The position numbers were made by a program, and so were the translations under genes. Positions 10,565-19,425 of a stretch of DNA of 64,000 nucleotides are shown piece by piece (within the stretch, counting starts at the first letter, position 1; each line of letters begins with the position of its first letter). The notes under the pieces are model-generated. The model was not told the origin of the DNA. It ran no database searches and saw only the letters and a list, made by a program, of their open reading frames with translations. Source of the DNA: Promethearchaeota archaeon (GTDB lineage Archaea > Asgardarchaeota > Lokiarchaeia > Sigyniarchaeales > SOKP01); the NCBI GenBank assembly GCA_029838195.1, contig JALGVJ010000018.1, positions 1-64,000 on the forward strand. Direction: 5' to 3'.

Positions 10565-10884
10565 ATTATTCGCCCCTTACCTTGAGTTTCATTTTATTTT
10601 TATAGTGCGGGTTAGAAAAATAATGATATACTAATTTATTAAAAATACTTTAAACAATAAGTTCCATTCTCTTATTAATTATTAAGATCACTTACTATTA
10701 AAAACAATAGGATTTCTTTGATCATGCTTATCTCAACAAGGAAAGGAAAGGTTTTGTTCTTTTAATTTAAATGTTTTTCATGACCTTGGAGTTCAAAATC
10801 TTCCTCCTATTGCTTCTCTTTTCAATCATGGAAGGATTTTAATACACGATAAAAAGGAGCCCCCTAACTCTGGAGATAAGAATC
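10565..10884. other. Intergenic spacer, no gene seen
   Basis: A 320-base AT-rich gap between the gelsolin-like gene and a small hypothetical gene. No open frame of interest, tRNA-like fold or strong inverted repeat was noticed. It should carry the gelsolin-like gene's promoter on the minus strand. Confidence 0.45.
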
Positions 10885-11163
10885 TTATTTTTCTTCAAAT
10901 TCAATTAGTTCATATCGAATATCTCCACTATAGGTGGTTTTTTCCTCTAATTTTCGAATTTTATTACCTATTTTAAATCGCATTCCTTTTTCTTGAGCAT
11001 AAATTATTCGCTTCAATAATTCTGCCGTAGTTGGTAAGCTTATAGAATCATCACACTCATCACGCAAGAATTCGCGAACATTAGTGGGGTTATATAAGAT
11101 GTTTAGCTTGAGTTTTAAAAAAATATCGACCATCCGGATGATCCAATCTCTTTTTATCTTCAT
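10885..11163 (-). CDS. Small hypothetical protein
   Basis: A 92-residue protein, mostly helical in its first 70 residues with a beta-like end (TTYSGDIRYELIEFEE). No membrane segment, metal motif or known family was recognised. Codon use matches the neighbours, and the ATG follows a plausible short leader. It is transcribed away from the large fused-barrel gene to its right, with 239 bases between, so the two could share a divergent control region. Function unknown. Confidence 0.5.
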   Translation of the reverse strand: MKIKRDWIIRMVDIFLKLKLNILYNPTNVREFLRDECDDSISLPTTAELLKRIIYAQEKGMRFKIGNKIRKLEEKTTYSGDIRYELIEFEEK

Positions 11164-11325
11164 GATGATACGATTTTTCTTTATGATAATATGGTTTTTT
11201 TATTATTTATATTTTATTTTTTTTGATAACTAAAGAATTTTAATATTTACTTAAAATATACTTTAGTTTATAACAGATTTTCTTTATATAGCTGTCGATA
11301 TATTTATATATTCTGTTGGATATTT

Positions 11326-11356
11326 TAATATTGATCATATATTATTGATCGATCTT
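11326..11356. promoter_or_regulatory. Direct repeat upstream of the fused-barrel gene, possible operator
   Basis: Two copies of ATTGATC (11332-11338 and 11345-11351) sit one helical turn apart, some 50 bases before the start of the isomerase/aldolase fusion and in the divergent gap with the small hypothetical gene. TATA-like TTTATATA stretches lie just upstream. Spacing on one face of the helix fits a regulator site, but AT-rich sequence gives such repeats by chance. Confidence 0.2.
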
Positions 11357-11402
11357 AAAAAAAATCAATTCTATCGATAAAAAAAGAGGTCAATATTAAA
11401 AT

Positions 11403-13475
11403 ATGGCTTTTGAAAAGAATATCAAGAGCTTAGTTTTTCCAATGGCATTTCCGGGGCCTCGGTTAGGCCATTCCACGATGTTAGGGGAGGCTCCTGAAAA
11501 ATATTTATTGGATTCAATTCAATTTTTAAAAGAATTGAATTATTTTGATGGCTTGGAGATCACGCATATTAAAGATCCAGAGATTAAAGAAAAATTTATT
11601 GAAGCGATAAAAAGTTTTAAATACATTACATATACCGCTGAACCGATTCAATTAATTAATGAAGATAACTTGATCGCTCCTGCAGATATTAGTTCTATAG
11701 ATGAGTTAGAACGGCAGAACGCCGTGAAGCGATTGAAGTGGTACATGAAAGAAGCTTATGAGTATAATGCCAAACAATTTACATTTCTTAGCGGGGAAGA
11801 TCCGGGAACGACAAATGGAATAAAAAGTAGGAGATTAGCAATAGATTCCTTAATAAAATCCATTAATGAAATATGTCTATTTAATAAAGAATTAGCGAAA
11901 AAATTGAAAAAAAAGCCCATGAAGATGACTTTAGAAACGTTTGATCGGTCCAATGAGCCGGGACATAAAAATCAGTTAATAGGGCCTTCTGATGACGCTC
12001 GTTCAATTGCCATTACAATTCGTAATGTTTATCAGCACGACGAATTTGGCTTAATGTATGATTTATCTCACATGTTTTTAATTAAAACTGGGTATAATCA
12101 CGAGGATTTTGACGTTATTCGTTCTTTAGCCCCATTTTTAAATTGGATTCATATTGCAAATAGCGTTTCAGACAAAAATGACCCTAATTATGGAGATACT
12201 CATGTTTCGATGGATTATCCTAATGGAAATGTAACTCCCGAGGTCTTGAAAAATTTTCTTAAGGTTTTAAAAGATATAAATTATCAAGGCGGAATCGGAT
12301 TTGAATATTCACCTCGAGGAAGGCAATTAAGTGAATCTGTTATAAAGATAGCCATAGCAGGATTTGAAGAAGCAAGGCAACAAATAGACGTGAATTATGC
12401 CTTGGGGTCTTATCGTTTTAAAACCCGTAGATTTCTGCCCGAAAAAATATTTTATATGATCACGGAAAAGAAGAAAAGTAATTTTAGCGAGATTTTAAAA
12501 GAGGAGTATGCAAATAGAGTAAAAAGAGCTCGTCCTTGGAATTCAAACTTAGTTATCATTGCGGCAGATCATCCCGCTCGAAGGGTAACAAATGTAGGGA
12601 GGAATGAATTGGCCATGGGAGATAGACAACAATATTTAGGGCGGATTTTAAGAGTATTAATGCTAGATGAAATCGATGGAGTCATGACAACTCCTGATAT
12701 CATGGATGATCTAATGATTTTGAATTTTCTCTTGAAAGAAAAAGAAGGTCAGAGCTTCATGGATAACAAGATTTTGATTGGCTGTACAAATCGGGGCGGG
12801 TTAGCAGGCTCAACATATGAAATGGACGATAGTATAACCGCTTACACGGTTGAGGATATTAACAAACTCGGATTAGATGGAGCAAAAATGATGTTTAGAT
12901 TAGATTTAGAAACGAATATGGCAAGATATAGTCAGAGAACACTTCAATCTTGCTCGAAAATGGTGAGGGCATGTAATGATTATGATACTCCTATTTTTAT
13001 CGAACCTTTACCCGTGGAACGTCAAGATTCTATTGGATATAAAGTAAAACTTAAAGCAGATGAGCTAATAAAAACGATCGGAATAGCAACGGCGATTGGG
13101 GGGAGTTCCGCTAATATTTGGCTGAAAATTCCCTACGTGGAAGATTATGAACACGTTGTTAGGAGCACGAGTAACCCAATTTTAATGCTGGGGGGAGAAA
13201 GTACGGGAAATCCCACCGATATTTTAGAAGAATTCGAGAAAGGATTGGGAGCGGGAAAAAATGTAAAAGGTTGCCTGGTAGGACGAAATCTACTATATCC
13301 TGGCCATGACGATCCTCGAGCTGTTGGAATAGCCGTATCAAAAATTGTTCACGATAATTTGAATACTGAAGAAGCTGTTAAAATTTTATCGGATAATCGA
13401 GGAAGAGAGATGGATTTTTTAACAAGCCCGTTAATGGGAATTTCTTTTGATGAGGATGAGATCGGGTATTTATAA
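11403..13475 (+). CDS. Fusion of sugar-phosphate isomerase/epimerase-like barrel and Cgl0159-type aldolase-like barrel
   Basis: Two (beta/alpha)8 domains in 690 residues. Residues about 15-330 look like an AP-endonuclease-2/xylose-isomerase-type barrel (MTLETFDRS, LMYDLSHMFLI, NWIHIANS, GIGFEYSPRG), the fold of inositol enzymes IolE, IolH and IolI. Residues about 377-680 match the Cgl0159-like family: RPWNSN, then IIAADHPAR, VDGVM-type and TNRGGLAGS segments, RLDLETN, IEPLP, WLKIPYV, LMLGGES and VGRNLLYPGHDDP. That family is found in bacterial inositol-catabolism clusters and is often annotated as a class I aldolase. An isomerase-plus-aldolase for polyol or inositol breakdown is inferred; the fusion itself is unusual. 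A short Thr-editing gene follows 24 bases downstream. Confidence 0.85.
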   Translation: MAFEKNIKSLVFPMAFPGPRLGHSTMLGEAPEKYLLDSIQFLKELNYFDGLEITHIKDPEIKEKFIEAIKSFKYITYTAEPIQLINEDNLIAPADISSIDELERQNAVKRLKWYMKEAYEYNAKQFTFLSGEDPGTTNGIKSRRLAIDSLIKSINEICLFNKELAKKLKKKPMKMTLETFDRSNEPGHKNQLIGPSDDARSIAITIRNVYQHDEFGLMYDLSHMFLIKTGYNHEDFDVIRSLAPFLNWIHIANSVSDKNDPNYGDTHVSMDYPNGNVTPEVLKNFLKVLKDINYQGGIGFEYSPRGRQLSESVIKIAIAGFEEARQQIDVNYALGSYRFKTRRFLPEKIFYMITEKKKSNFSEILKEEYANRVKRARPWNSNLVIIAADHPARRVTNVGRNELAMGDRQQYLGRILRVLMLDEIDGVMTTPDIMDDLMILNFLLKEKEGQSFMDNKILIGCTNRGGLAGSTYEMDDSITAYTVEDINKLGLDGAKMMFRLDLETNMARYSQRTLQSCSKMVRACNDYDTPIFIEPLPVERQDSIGYKVKLKADELIKTIGIATAIGGSSANIWLKIPYVEDYEHVVRSTSNPILMLGGESTGNPTDILEEFEKGLGAGKNVKGCLVGRNLLYPGHDDPRAVGIAVSKIVHDNLNTEEAVKILSDNRGREMDFLTSPLMGISFDEDEIGYL

Positions 13476-13499
13476 AAAGTAGAAAATTTTTATTAACTC

Positions 13500-13919
13500 A
13501 TGAGATTTCTATCGTTTCATTGTGAATATTTTAAATATAGGACGACTAAAAAAAGCCGTTCTAAGATCATCGAAAATTTATCTGAAGAGAACAAACAAGG
13601 CATAATTCAGAACGCTATTGTACTATTTATCAGTTTTGAAAAAGAAGATGAGAATAATCCTTTTATTTTAAAACAATGCATTAAAGAGATTAAAGCAATT
13701 ACCCAACAACTAAAGGTACACAACATGGTTCTTTTGTCTTTCGCCCATTTATTTGGAGAATTAAGCAGCCCTGAATTCGGATTTATTTCAATAAAAAAAT
13801 TAGAAGAAAAATTAAAAGAAAATAGCTTTACGATCCTCCGACCTCCTTTTGGCTGGTTCAATGAATTAGAATTAAAAGCAAAAGGACATCCTCTTTCCAG
13901 AATAGCCAGAAAAATTTAA
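13500..13919 (+). CDS. Standalone archaeal threonyl-tRNA synthetase editing domain
   Basis: The whole 139-residue protein matches the archaeal ThrRS N-terminal editing domain (DTD-like fold), which removes serine wrongly attached to tRNA-Thr. Visible landmarks are the MRFLSFHCEYFKY start, AIVLFISFEKEDENNP, the LSFAHLFGELS core, LRPPFGWFNE and the ending KGHPLSRIARKI. In most euryarchaeal ThrRS this is followed by the synthetase; here the frame stops at once and no synthetase follows. Split editing and catalytic ThrRS proteins are known in some archaea, so this is likely a trans-acting editing factor. It may be co-transcribed with the fused-barrel gene 24 bases upstream. Confidence 0.85.
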   Translation: MRFLSFHCEYFKYRTTKKSRSKIIENLSEENKQGIIQNAIVLFISFEKEDENNPFILKQCIKEIKAITQQLKVHNMVLLSFAHLFGELSSPEFGFISIKKLEEKLKENSFTILRPPFGWFNELELKAKGHPLSRIARKI

Positions 13920-14014
13920 TAAATAAATAAAAGAACCATGACACGGAGAGAGAATATTTTCTTCAATCTCCATATCTAAGGATGCATGCCAAGAGTCCAC
14001 TTTGATTAAAAACA

Positions 14015-14727
14015 TCATTGCAATATCGAATGTAAGAGAATAGTTTCCTGAAAATAAGGATAACATTTATTTTTATCAATACAAGATTTAAGGGCTCCTA
14101 TGGATTCAATTCCCTCTAAATATGGCACGAATTCATCCCTAATCGCATTAGTAGGGCAATTTTTTTGACATGAGCCACATGAACGGCAATATTTTTCAAT
14201 CCATGCGTGTTCTCGAGAATCCGTGTAATTAAAATAGGGTTTATCTATAAAAATAGGGGCAATTCTCTGCCGAGGTCCAAATTCAGGAGTGATTAATAAT
14301 CCCATTTTTCCTCGCCATCCCATTCCCGCTTTAGCGGCTAAAGGGGGTGTTAAGGTTAATCCATCTAAGGGATGATTGTCTTGACATTTAATTCCTTTCT
14401 TTCTTAACCAATGTGCGATATCATGGATGGCTTTTCCTAGATGCCAATATACTCTCATGGTCTCGATGCCCGCCTCAATTTCTGGGGCCTTTTCTATTTC
14501 ATTTTTCTTCATCTCTTCTATAAAAATAAGAGCGTGAGGATAAGAGATAAATCGTCCTTGGAAAATTAATTCACGAGGAATTCTTGTAAAGCCTATTTTT
14601 TTAATTCCCCATTTATTTTAATTCCCCATTTATTTAAAGCATATTGTTTTAATTCATTCCATAACACATTTTTCGTGTATTCATAAGGGTAGATTTCTAC
14701 AACCTCTTTATTTTGAACGAGAAATAT
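14015..14727 (-). pseudogene. QueG-like (COG1600) iron-sulfur reductase gene broken by a 17-bp tandem duplication
   Basis: Residual family: epoxyqueuosine-reductase-like proteins with a C-terminal ferredoxin motif (CRSCGSCQKNCP). The intact reading frame from 14015 up to 14512 covers only the C-terminal two thirds. Upstream, a second frame encodes LWNELKQYALNKWGIK and then stops. Between them a 17-bp unit is duplicated in tandem (14599-14635). Removing one copy joins the frames perfectly into ALNKWGIKKIGFTRIPREL and on to IEEMKKNEIEKAPEIE, a continuous 231-codon frame. So one short duplication broke the gene. No ATG is left at the 5' end, and the second cluster motif expected after NKCYPYF is missing, so both ends may be decaying too. 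Confidence 0.85.
14599..14635. repeat. 17-bp tandem duplication (about 2.2 copies) that shifts the QueG-like frame
   Basis: Positions 14599-14615 and 14616-14632 are identical, and three further bases match. On the plus strand the unit contains TTTAATTCCCC. 17 is not a multiple of three, so the downstream frame is lost. Confidence 0.95.
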
Positions 14728-15097
14728 TTAGTAGGGGGATGAAGGCAATTGTTTAAATAAAAAAGAGGTCTACTATTTTCATGCTATATTTTCATGCCGA
14801 AATAAAATTATTCAACTTCATGCCAGAAAGAAGAAAGAGAAATCTCTTTTTCCTAATTTGAATTATTAATGATTTCTTTATGATAATCAAAATGATTTAA
14901 AACGAGTTCATTTTCAGAACTCTCTCATTTGATACAACGAGAACGAAAAAACTATTAAAATCGGGGCAAATCTCGTTTTAAATTATAATATTTGAACCAC
15001 ATGGGAAAAGGAATGTTGTAAGTCGTACTCGGAGGTAAATTAAAATTTATAGTTAATTAAAGAAAATTATTAAAATCTTAAGTTCTTTATTGAAAAT
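14728..15097. other. Intergenic spacer with a perfect 12-bp inverted repeat
   Basis: The gap before the proteasome gene contains a perfect 12-bp inverted repeat, ATTTAAAACGAG at 14895-14906 and its complement at 14972-14983, with 65 bases between. It could be a stem of a leader RNA or the ends of a tiny element, but no target-site duplication flanks it, and repeats of this size arise by chance in AT-rich DNA. No coding frame was seen. Confidence 0.4.
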
Positions 15098-15808
15098 ATG
15101 AGAAAAGAAGAATTATTACTGAATCACTTATCACCGTTTCTTAGAGACAAGAAAGGAATACTACTTCCGAAACTAGAGCCATCTTTATCGTCTAAAAAAA
15201 AGCAGCTAAAAACAGGAACTACAACGGTAGGATTAACATGCAAGGATGCTGTAATTTTAGGAACAGACAAACGGGCAACGATGGCATATTTTATTGCCAG
15301 TAAGACTTCAGAAAAATTACATGAAATTCAAAAACATTTATGGATGACAATTGCAGGGTCTGTAGCAGACGCTCAATATTTAATTGACATTTTAAGAGCG
15401 GAAACCACCCTTTATCAATTAGAGAAAGAAAAACCTGTAAAGGTTAGGGCTGCCGGCCGACTTCTTTCTAACATGTTATATAGTAGTAAACTGTTTCCCT
15501 ATGAAGTGGGTTTAATATTAGGAGGTGTTACTGAAGAAGAGGGTCCCTTGCTATTAGATGTGGGGGCATATGGTTCCTTATTAGAGGAAAAATATTGTTC
15601 TATAGGGAGCGGCCAAAATTTCTCGTATGGAGTTCTTGAATCAAAGTATAAAGAAAATCTTTCTATTGAAGAGGGTAAAAATATAGTAAAAGCAGCCATT
15701 ACATCTTCTATAATCCGGGACATGGCGAGTGGTAATGGAATTGATATCGTAGTTGTGAAAAAAGAAGGTCCCACAGAGCGCATGTTTTATCCCATTAAAA
15801 AAGAATAA
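15098..15808 (+). CDS. psmB: Proteasome beta subunit
   Basis: N-terminal nucleophile hydrolase of the 20S proteasome core, which degrades unfolded proteins in the cytoplasm. A 40-residue propeptide ends in LKTG, and self-cleavage would expose Thr41 of TTTVGLTCKDAVILGTD. The catalytic set is present: Thr41, the Asp in GTDKRAT, the Lys of that same segment, and the later SIGSGQNFSYGVLE, plus a SGNGID near the end. The propeptide is longer than in many archaea. It is monocistronic here, with no alpha subunit or PAN nearby. Confidence 0.95.
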   Translation: MRKEELLLNHLSPFLRDKKGILLPKLEPSLSSKKKQLKTGTTTVGLTCKDAVILGTDKRATMAYFIASKTSEKLHEIQKHLWMTIAGSVADAQYLIDILRAETTLYQLEKEKPVKVRAAGRLLSNMLYSSKLFPYEVGLILGGVTEEEGPLLLDVGAYGSLLEEKYCSIGSGQNFSYGVLESKYKENLSIEEGKNIVKAAITSSIIRDMASGNGIDIVVVKKEGPTERMFYPIKKE

Positions 15809-16092
15809 AAGAGAATTGGTATTATTTCATTGTTTTTTAATTTAACGTTTCATATTTATTATTCCTTCTTTTTAGTTTGTTCCAAATTAATAAAAAATTG
15901 AAAAAAATTATTTTTCGAACGACAGAAATCTTTCCCTACAAAAACATAAACTTTAAATTGAATCAATGTGCAAAAATAAAATTTATAATAAGAAACTTCT
16001 TTATACAAATAAACTAAAATAGAAGATTAATTTACAAATTTTTATTAAAAGAGTTTGGATCAAACTATAACAATGTAAACAAGGATAAACAG

Positions 16093-16827
16093 ATGAGTTA
16101 TAGAATAATTGTGGATTTATCTCACAACGAGCAAATTGAAGAATTCCCGGAATTTTCCTTGGGAGAAGATGATTATGAGGTTCACTACATAGATAGAAAT
16201 GAAGGTCCTATCGATTACGAGCAATTGGAAGATTTTGATATTTTATTCATGGGTAATATCCAGCATGATAAAAAAAATAAAACCGATCGATTTATTCCTG
16301 ATGAGTTAAAAGCTATTAAAAGATTCATTGGAGAAGGAGAAGGAGGCCTTTTATTAACTTCTGGCGCTGGCGGTGATAACGATATTCCCATGAAAGAGGG
16401 ATCCATCCGAGTGTTATATAAAATCACGGGTGTAAAACGATTCTGGAATGGCGTTATTTTGGAAACGGGTTCTAATTTTCTCGTGAATAGAGAAAACGTG
16501 CTTGCTACTGAACTTTATAATCATCCAATTACTAAAAAAATCACAGAATTGGTCTTTCCTAATTGTTGTTTTTTTAGTTTGTCTGACGAAGAGGTGGATG
16601 ATATCGTAGTGACCTCAGAAAAGGCTGAATTTAAATATTTCGAGGATGATGAAGTGAGCGCAATTGGTCCCGTACCCATCTGCGTGGCTTCAACATTTTA
16701 TGGGGGAAGATGCGTTACTGTCGGCTCTTCGGAATTTTTACTAGAAGACTCAGATTATGGGATTGACAGTGGAGATAATTTGCGTTTCCTGAAAAACATC
16801 ATTCGCTGGCTAACTTTTGAAATTTAA
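16093..16827 (+). CDS. GATase1/GIFT-like domain protein
   Basis: A 244-residue cytosolic protein with the class I glutamine-amidotransferase-like fold pattern: FDILFMGNIQ, a helix after IPDELKAIKRFIGEG, then GGLLLTSGAGGDND, and a C-terminal PICVASTFYGGRCVTVGSSE with a final helix (NLRFLKNIIRWL). The glycine turn after the helix recalls the GIFT domain (GldG, IFT52) and ThuA groups. No catalytic Cys sits at the nucleophile elbow, so amidotransferase activity is unlikely; a binding role is inferred. IFT52 similarity is interesting in an Asgard genome but rests only on fold-level motifs. Confidence 0.65.
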   Translation: MSYRIIVDLSHNEQIEEFPEFSLGEDDYEVHYIDRNEGPIDYEQLEDFDILFMGNIQHDKKNKTDRFIPDELKAIKRFIGEGEGGLLLTSGAGGDNDIPMKEGSIRVLYKITGVKRFWNGVILETGSNFLVNRENVLATELYNHPITKKITELVFPNCCFFSLSDEEVDDIVVTSEKAEFKYFEDDEVSAIGPVPICVASTFYGGRCVTVGSSEFLLEDSDYGIDSGDNLRFLKNIIRWLTFEI

Positions 16828-17034
16828 TTTAATTTATCATTGAAAATCCTTATTCTGTTTTTATTTTTTTCAAAAATCATTAAAGAAATATTTAAAAATT
16901 CAGAAAAATTAGAATTTTTGATTTTAATTTAATAGTTGAATTATATTCGTAATTAATTTATTTTAAATTGAAGTTCACGTTATTATCGTTTCATTCATTT
17001 ATTTTATATAACTAGCTATGGTATTATTTGGATC

Positions 17035-18147
17035 ATGGTTTTTCGATTATTGAGACCCGATGCAGAAAGGGCTTGGAAGCATCCCGAAATCTTGAGAAGA
17101 TTTTCTCGTTATCGGGGAATTATTGAAGGAACTCGAATTGCCCGCTACCTCCTTGCAAAATCTATTAAGTGTTCTTTTAATGAAACGAACTCGCTAGAAG
17201 ATTTATTATTAGAATTTAAAACTAAAACCAAAAAATTTCGTGATATTTTAAGGAAGGAAGGGGAGATTTCAGAACTGGGAAATGAAAAGGAACATTCTTA
17301 TATTGCTTTAGCAGAGAGAATAGCTAATGAATATTTAAAAAGCTGCAATTTCTGTGAAAGAAGATGTGGAGCGAATCGCAGTGAAGGGGAAAAAGGATTT
17401 TGCTTGGTGCCGAAAGATGCTTTTATTTCTTCTGCTTTCTTACATTATGGGGAGGAGAGCGTGCTAGTTCCTAGCGGCACCATTTTTTTTCAGGGGTGTA
17501 ACTTTGCTTGTTGTTTTTGTCAAAACTACGATATTTCGCAAGCATGGAAAAAAAGATATCCAATAGAAGAAGTAGCACAGAAAGTCTCGGGAAATACATT
17601 AGCGAATTTAGCTGAAAAATTATGCAATAACGGTGCGTTAAACATAAACTACGTTGGTGGGGACCCAATTCCGAATATTCACGTGATATTAAATAGCTTG
17701 AGGTATCAATCGAAAAATATTTGTCAGCTATGGAATTCAAACTTTTATTTAACTGAAGAGAGCTTATCGTTAATATTAGATTTGATGGATTTCTGGCTTC
17801 CTGATTTTAAATATGGGAATAATGACTGTGCAAAAAAATATTCCGGAATAGAGAATTACTATGACGTGATTACCAGAAACTTAAAGATAATTCATGATGT
17901 GGGAAGTGGCGAAATTATCATTCGTCATTTAGTCATGCCCAATCACGTGGAGTGTTGTTCAATTCCTATCTTAGATTATATTGCGAAAGAAGTGCCAAAA
18001 TGCGTTGTAAATATAATGGCACAGTATAGACCCGTTTATCATGCATTTAATCATACTGAAATAAATCGACGTCCTACGTCAGAAGAACTCCAAAAAGTAA
18101 AACAGCACGCAAAACTTCTTGGAATTCTTTTCGAACCCGTCTCATGA
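17035..18147 (+). CDS. PflX/COG1313-type radical SAM protein
   Basis: Radical SAM enzyme of the PflA-activase-like COG1313 group. It has the SAM cluster motif in GCNFACCFCQNYDIS (CxxxCxxC), preceded by a CNFCERRCGANR motif and GFCLVP, which are typical of PflX relatives. YVGGDPIPN is the GGE-like SAM-binding segment, in a changed form. RHLVMPNH and NIMAQYRPVYHA near the C-terminus are also family hallmarks. Targets of this group are unknown; the name PflX reflects similarity only. There is no glycyl-radical enzyme beside it. The ATG at 17035 follows TATA-like sequence around 17005. Confidence 0.88.
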   Translation: MVFRLLRPDAERAWKHPEILRRFSRYRGIIEGTRIARYLLAKSIKCSFNETNSLEDLLLEFKTKTKKFRDILRKEGEISELGNEKEHSYIALAERIANEYLKSCNFCERRCGANRSEGEKGFCLVPKDAFISSAFLHYGEESVLVPSGTIFFQGCNFACCFCQNYDISQAWKKRYPIEEVAQKVSGNTLANLAEKLCNNGALNINYVGGDPIPNIHVILNSLRYQSKNICQLWNSNFYLTEESLSLILDLMDFWLPDFKYGNNDCAKKYSGIENYYDVITRNLKIIHDVGSGEIIIRHLVMPNHVECCSIPILDYIAKEVPKCVVNIMAQYRPVYHAFNHTEINRRPTSEELQKVKQHAKLLGILFEPVS

Positions 18148-18276
18148 ATTAAGAATACTTTATTATGAAATCTGAATTAGATTAGAAAAAAATTTCGTGG
18201 TCTCTTTTTTCGAAAAAGCTATAAGCCATCCAAAATTCCTCTATTCATTAAGAATCATTTCAGATATAAGATTAAA

Positions 18277-19425
18277 ATGAGTCTTAGATTAGAAGATATA
18301 AAGGGATTGGAAAAAAAGACTATTGATTCTTTAAAATCTGCGGGAATTGATACGGTAGAAAAACTAGCTAATACGGAAACAGAAAAATTGCTTGAAATTA
18401 AAGGAATAGGTGAATCAAGCGCAAAAATATATATTGAGAGCGCAAAAGAGCTATTAAATAAGCATGAAGGCGCTGAATCCCCTCAAGCGGAGGAAAAAAC
18501 TGAAGAGGAGGCTATAATTGAAGATGAGTTGAAAAAAGCGGAAGAAAAAAAGGAACGATTAAAAGGTAAACCCGTTCAAGAAGGTGATTTTATCTTAGTA
18601 AGAATTACGGGAAAAACTCAAAAAGGGAAGGTATTCCAAGTTTCTTCAATTGAAGATGCCAAGAAAGCAGGAATTTATGATGAAGAGAAAGCAAAACAAG
18701 GATACTATTCTCCGGAATTTGTTATTGTGGGAAAACCAGGGTTTTTAAATGAGGGGCTGACTGAAGTTATTGAAAAAATGAATTATTTTGAAAAAAAATC
18801 GGTTAGGATTCCTCCAAACAAGGCTTTTGGAAAAAGAGATCCGCAGAAAATTGAACGAATTGGCATTGCTAAGTTTAAGCGCATGAACGAAGGAAAAAAT
18901 CCGCAAATTGGCCAGGAGTTTGTCAAAAAAGGAACGGGACAACGGGGTGTCATTACCAACATTACTCAAGGAAAAGTTATCATCGATTATAATCATCCTT
19001 TAGCAGGCCAGCATCTCGATTATAACATTGAAATAATTGATAAATTTGAAGATTTTGAAGAAAAAATTCATCAACTCATGTTTTCGAAAGGGATACCTAA
19101 AGAAAACATATCCGACTTCAAATTGAATTACCTCAAGGAAAAAAAGACTCTTGAAATTACCATTCCAAAGATGTTTCTTTTTCAAAACTTAACTTACTTT
19201 AAATTTGCCTTAGCCATGGACTTACAAACTCACATGGAAGACGAAATAGATACAGTAAAATTCATTGAAATCTATGAAAAAATACCAGCACCCGTACCTC
19301 CAGAAGAATCCGTTAAAAAAAAATTAGAAGAATATTCTAAAAAACAAGAAGAAAAACAAGAAGAAAAACAAGAAGAAAAAGATTCGGCTTCCGCTGAAAC
19401 ATCAACGGTAAAAGAAAACGAATAA
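18277..19425 (+). CDS. Helix-hairpin-helix / long-type FKBP peptidyl-prolyl isomerase fusion
   Basis: Residues 1-62 hold a helix-hairpin-helix unit (IKGLEKKTIDSLKSAGIDTV, then LLEIKGIGESSAKIY), as in the N-terminal domain of archaeal RadA and in DNA-binding HhH modules. After an acidic linker (about 65-100), residues about 105-255 are an archaeal long-type FKBP with flap insert (GDFILVRITGKTQKGKVF, SVRIPPNKAFGKRDP, HPLAGQHLDYNIEI), and about 255-350 match the extra C-terminal domain of long FKBPs. The tail has three QEEK repeats coded by a 12-bp repeat at about 19338-19379. It probably acts as a folding helper; tethering to DNA or another nucleic acid through the HhH part is inference. Confidence 0.85.
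   Translation: MSLRLEDIKGLEKKTIDSLKSAGIDTVEKLANTETEKLLEIKGIGESSAKIYIESAKELLNKHEGAESPQAEEKTEEEAIIEDELKKAEEKKERLKGKPVQEGDFILVRITGKTQKGKVFQVSSIEDAKKAGIYDEEKAKQGYYSPEFVIVGKPGFLNEGLTEVIEKMNYFEKKSVRIPPNKAFGKRDPQKIERIGIAKFKRMNEGKNPQIGQEFVKKGTGQRGVITNITQGKVIIDYNHPLAGQHLDYNIEIIDKFEDFEEKIHQLMFSKGIPKENISDFKLNYLKEKKTLEITIPKMFLFQNLTYFKFALAMDLQTHMEDEIDTVKFIEIYEKIPAPVPPEESVKKKLEEYSKKQEEKQEEKQEEKDSASAETSTVKENE
19338..19379 (+). repeat. 12-bp coding repeat giving KQEE units
   Basis: Three-plus tandem copies of AAACAAGAAGAA near the 3' end of the FKBP fusion gene encode a Lys/Gln/Glu tail. In-frame expansion is tolerated. Confidence 0.8.

Noticed and set aside
13872..14066. 64-codon minus-strand frame overlapping the QueG-like 3' end
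   Set aside because: It could be the displaced C-terminus of the pseudogene, but it lacks the expected cluster cysteines; as an own gene it has no support.
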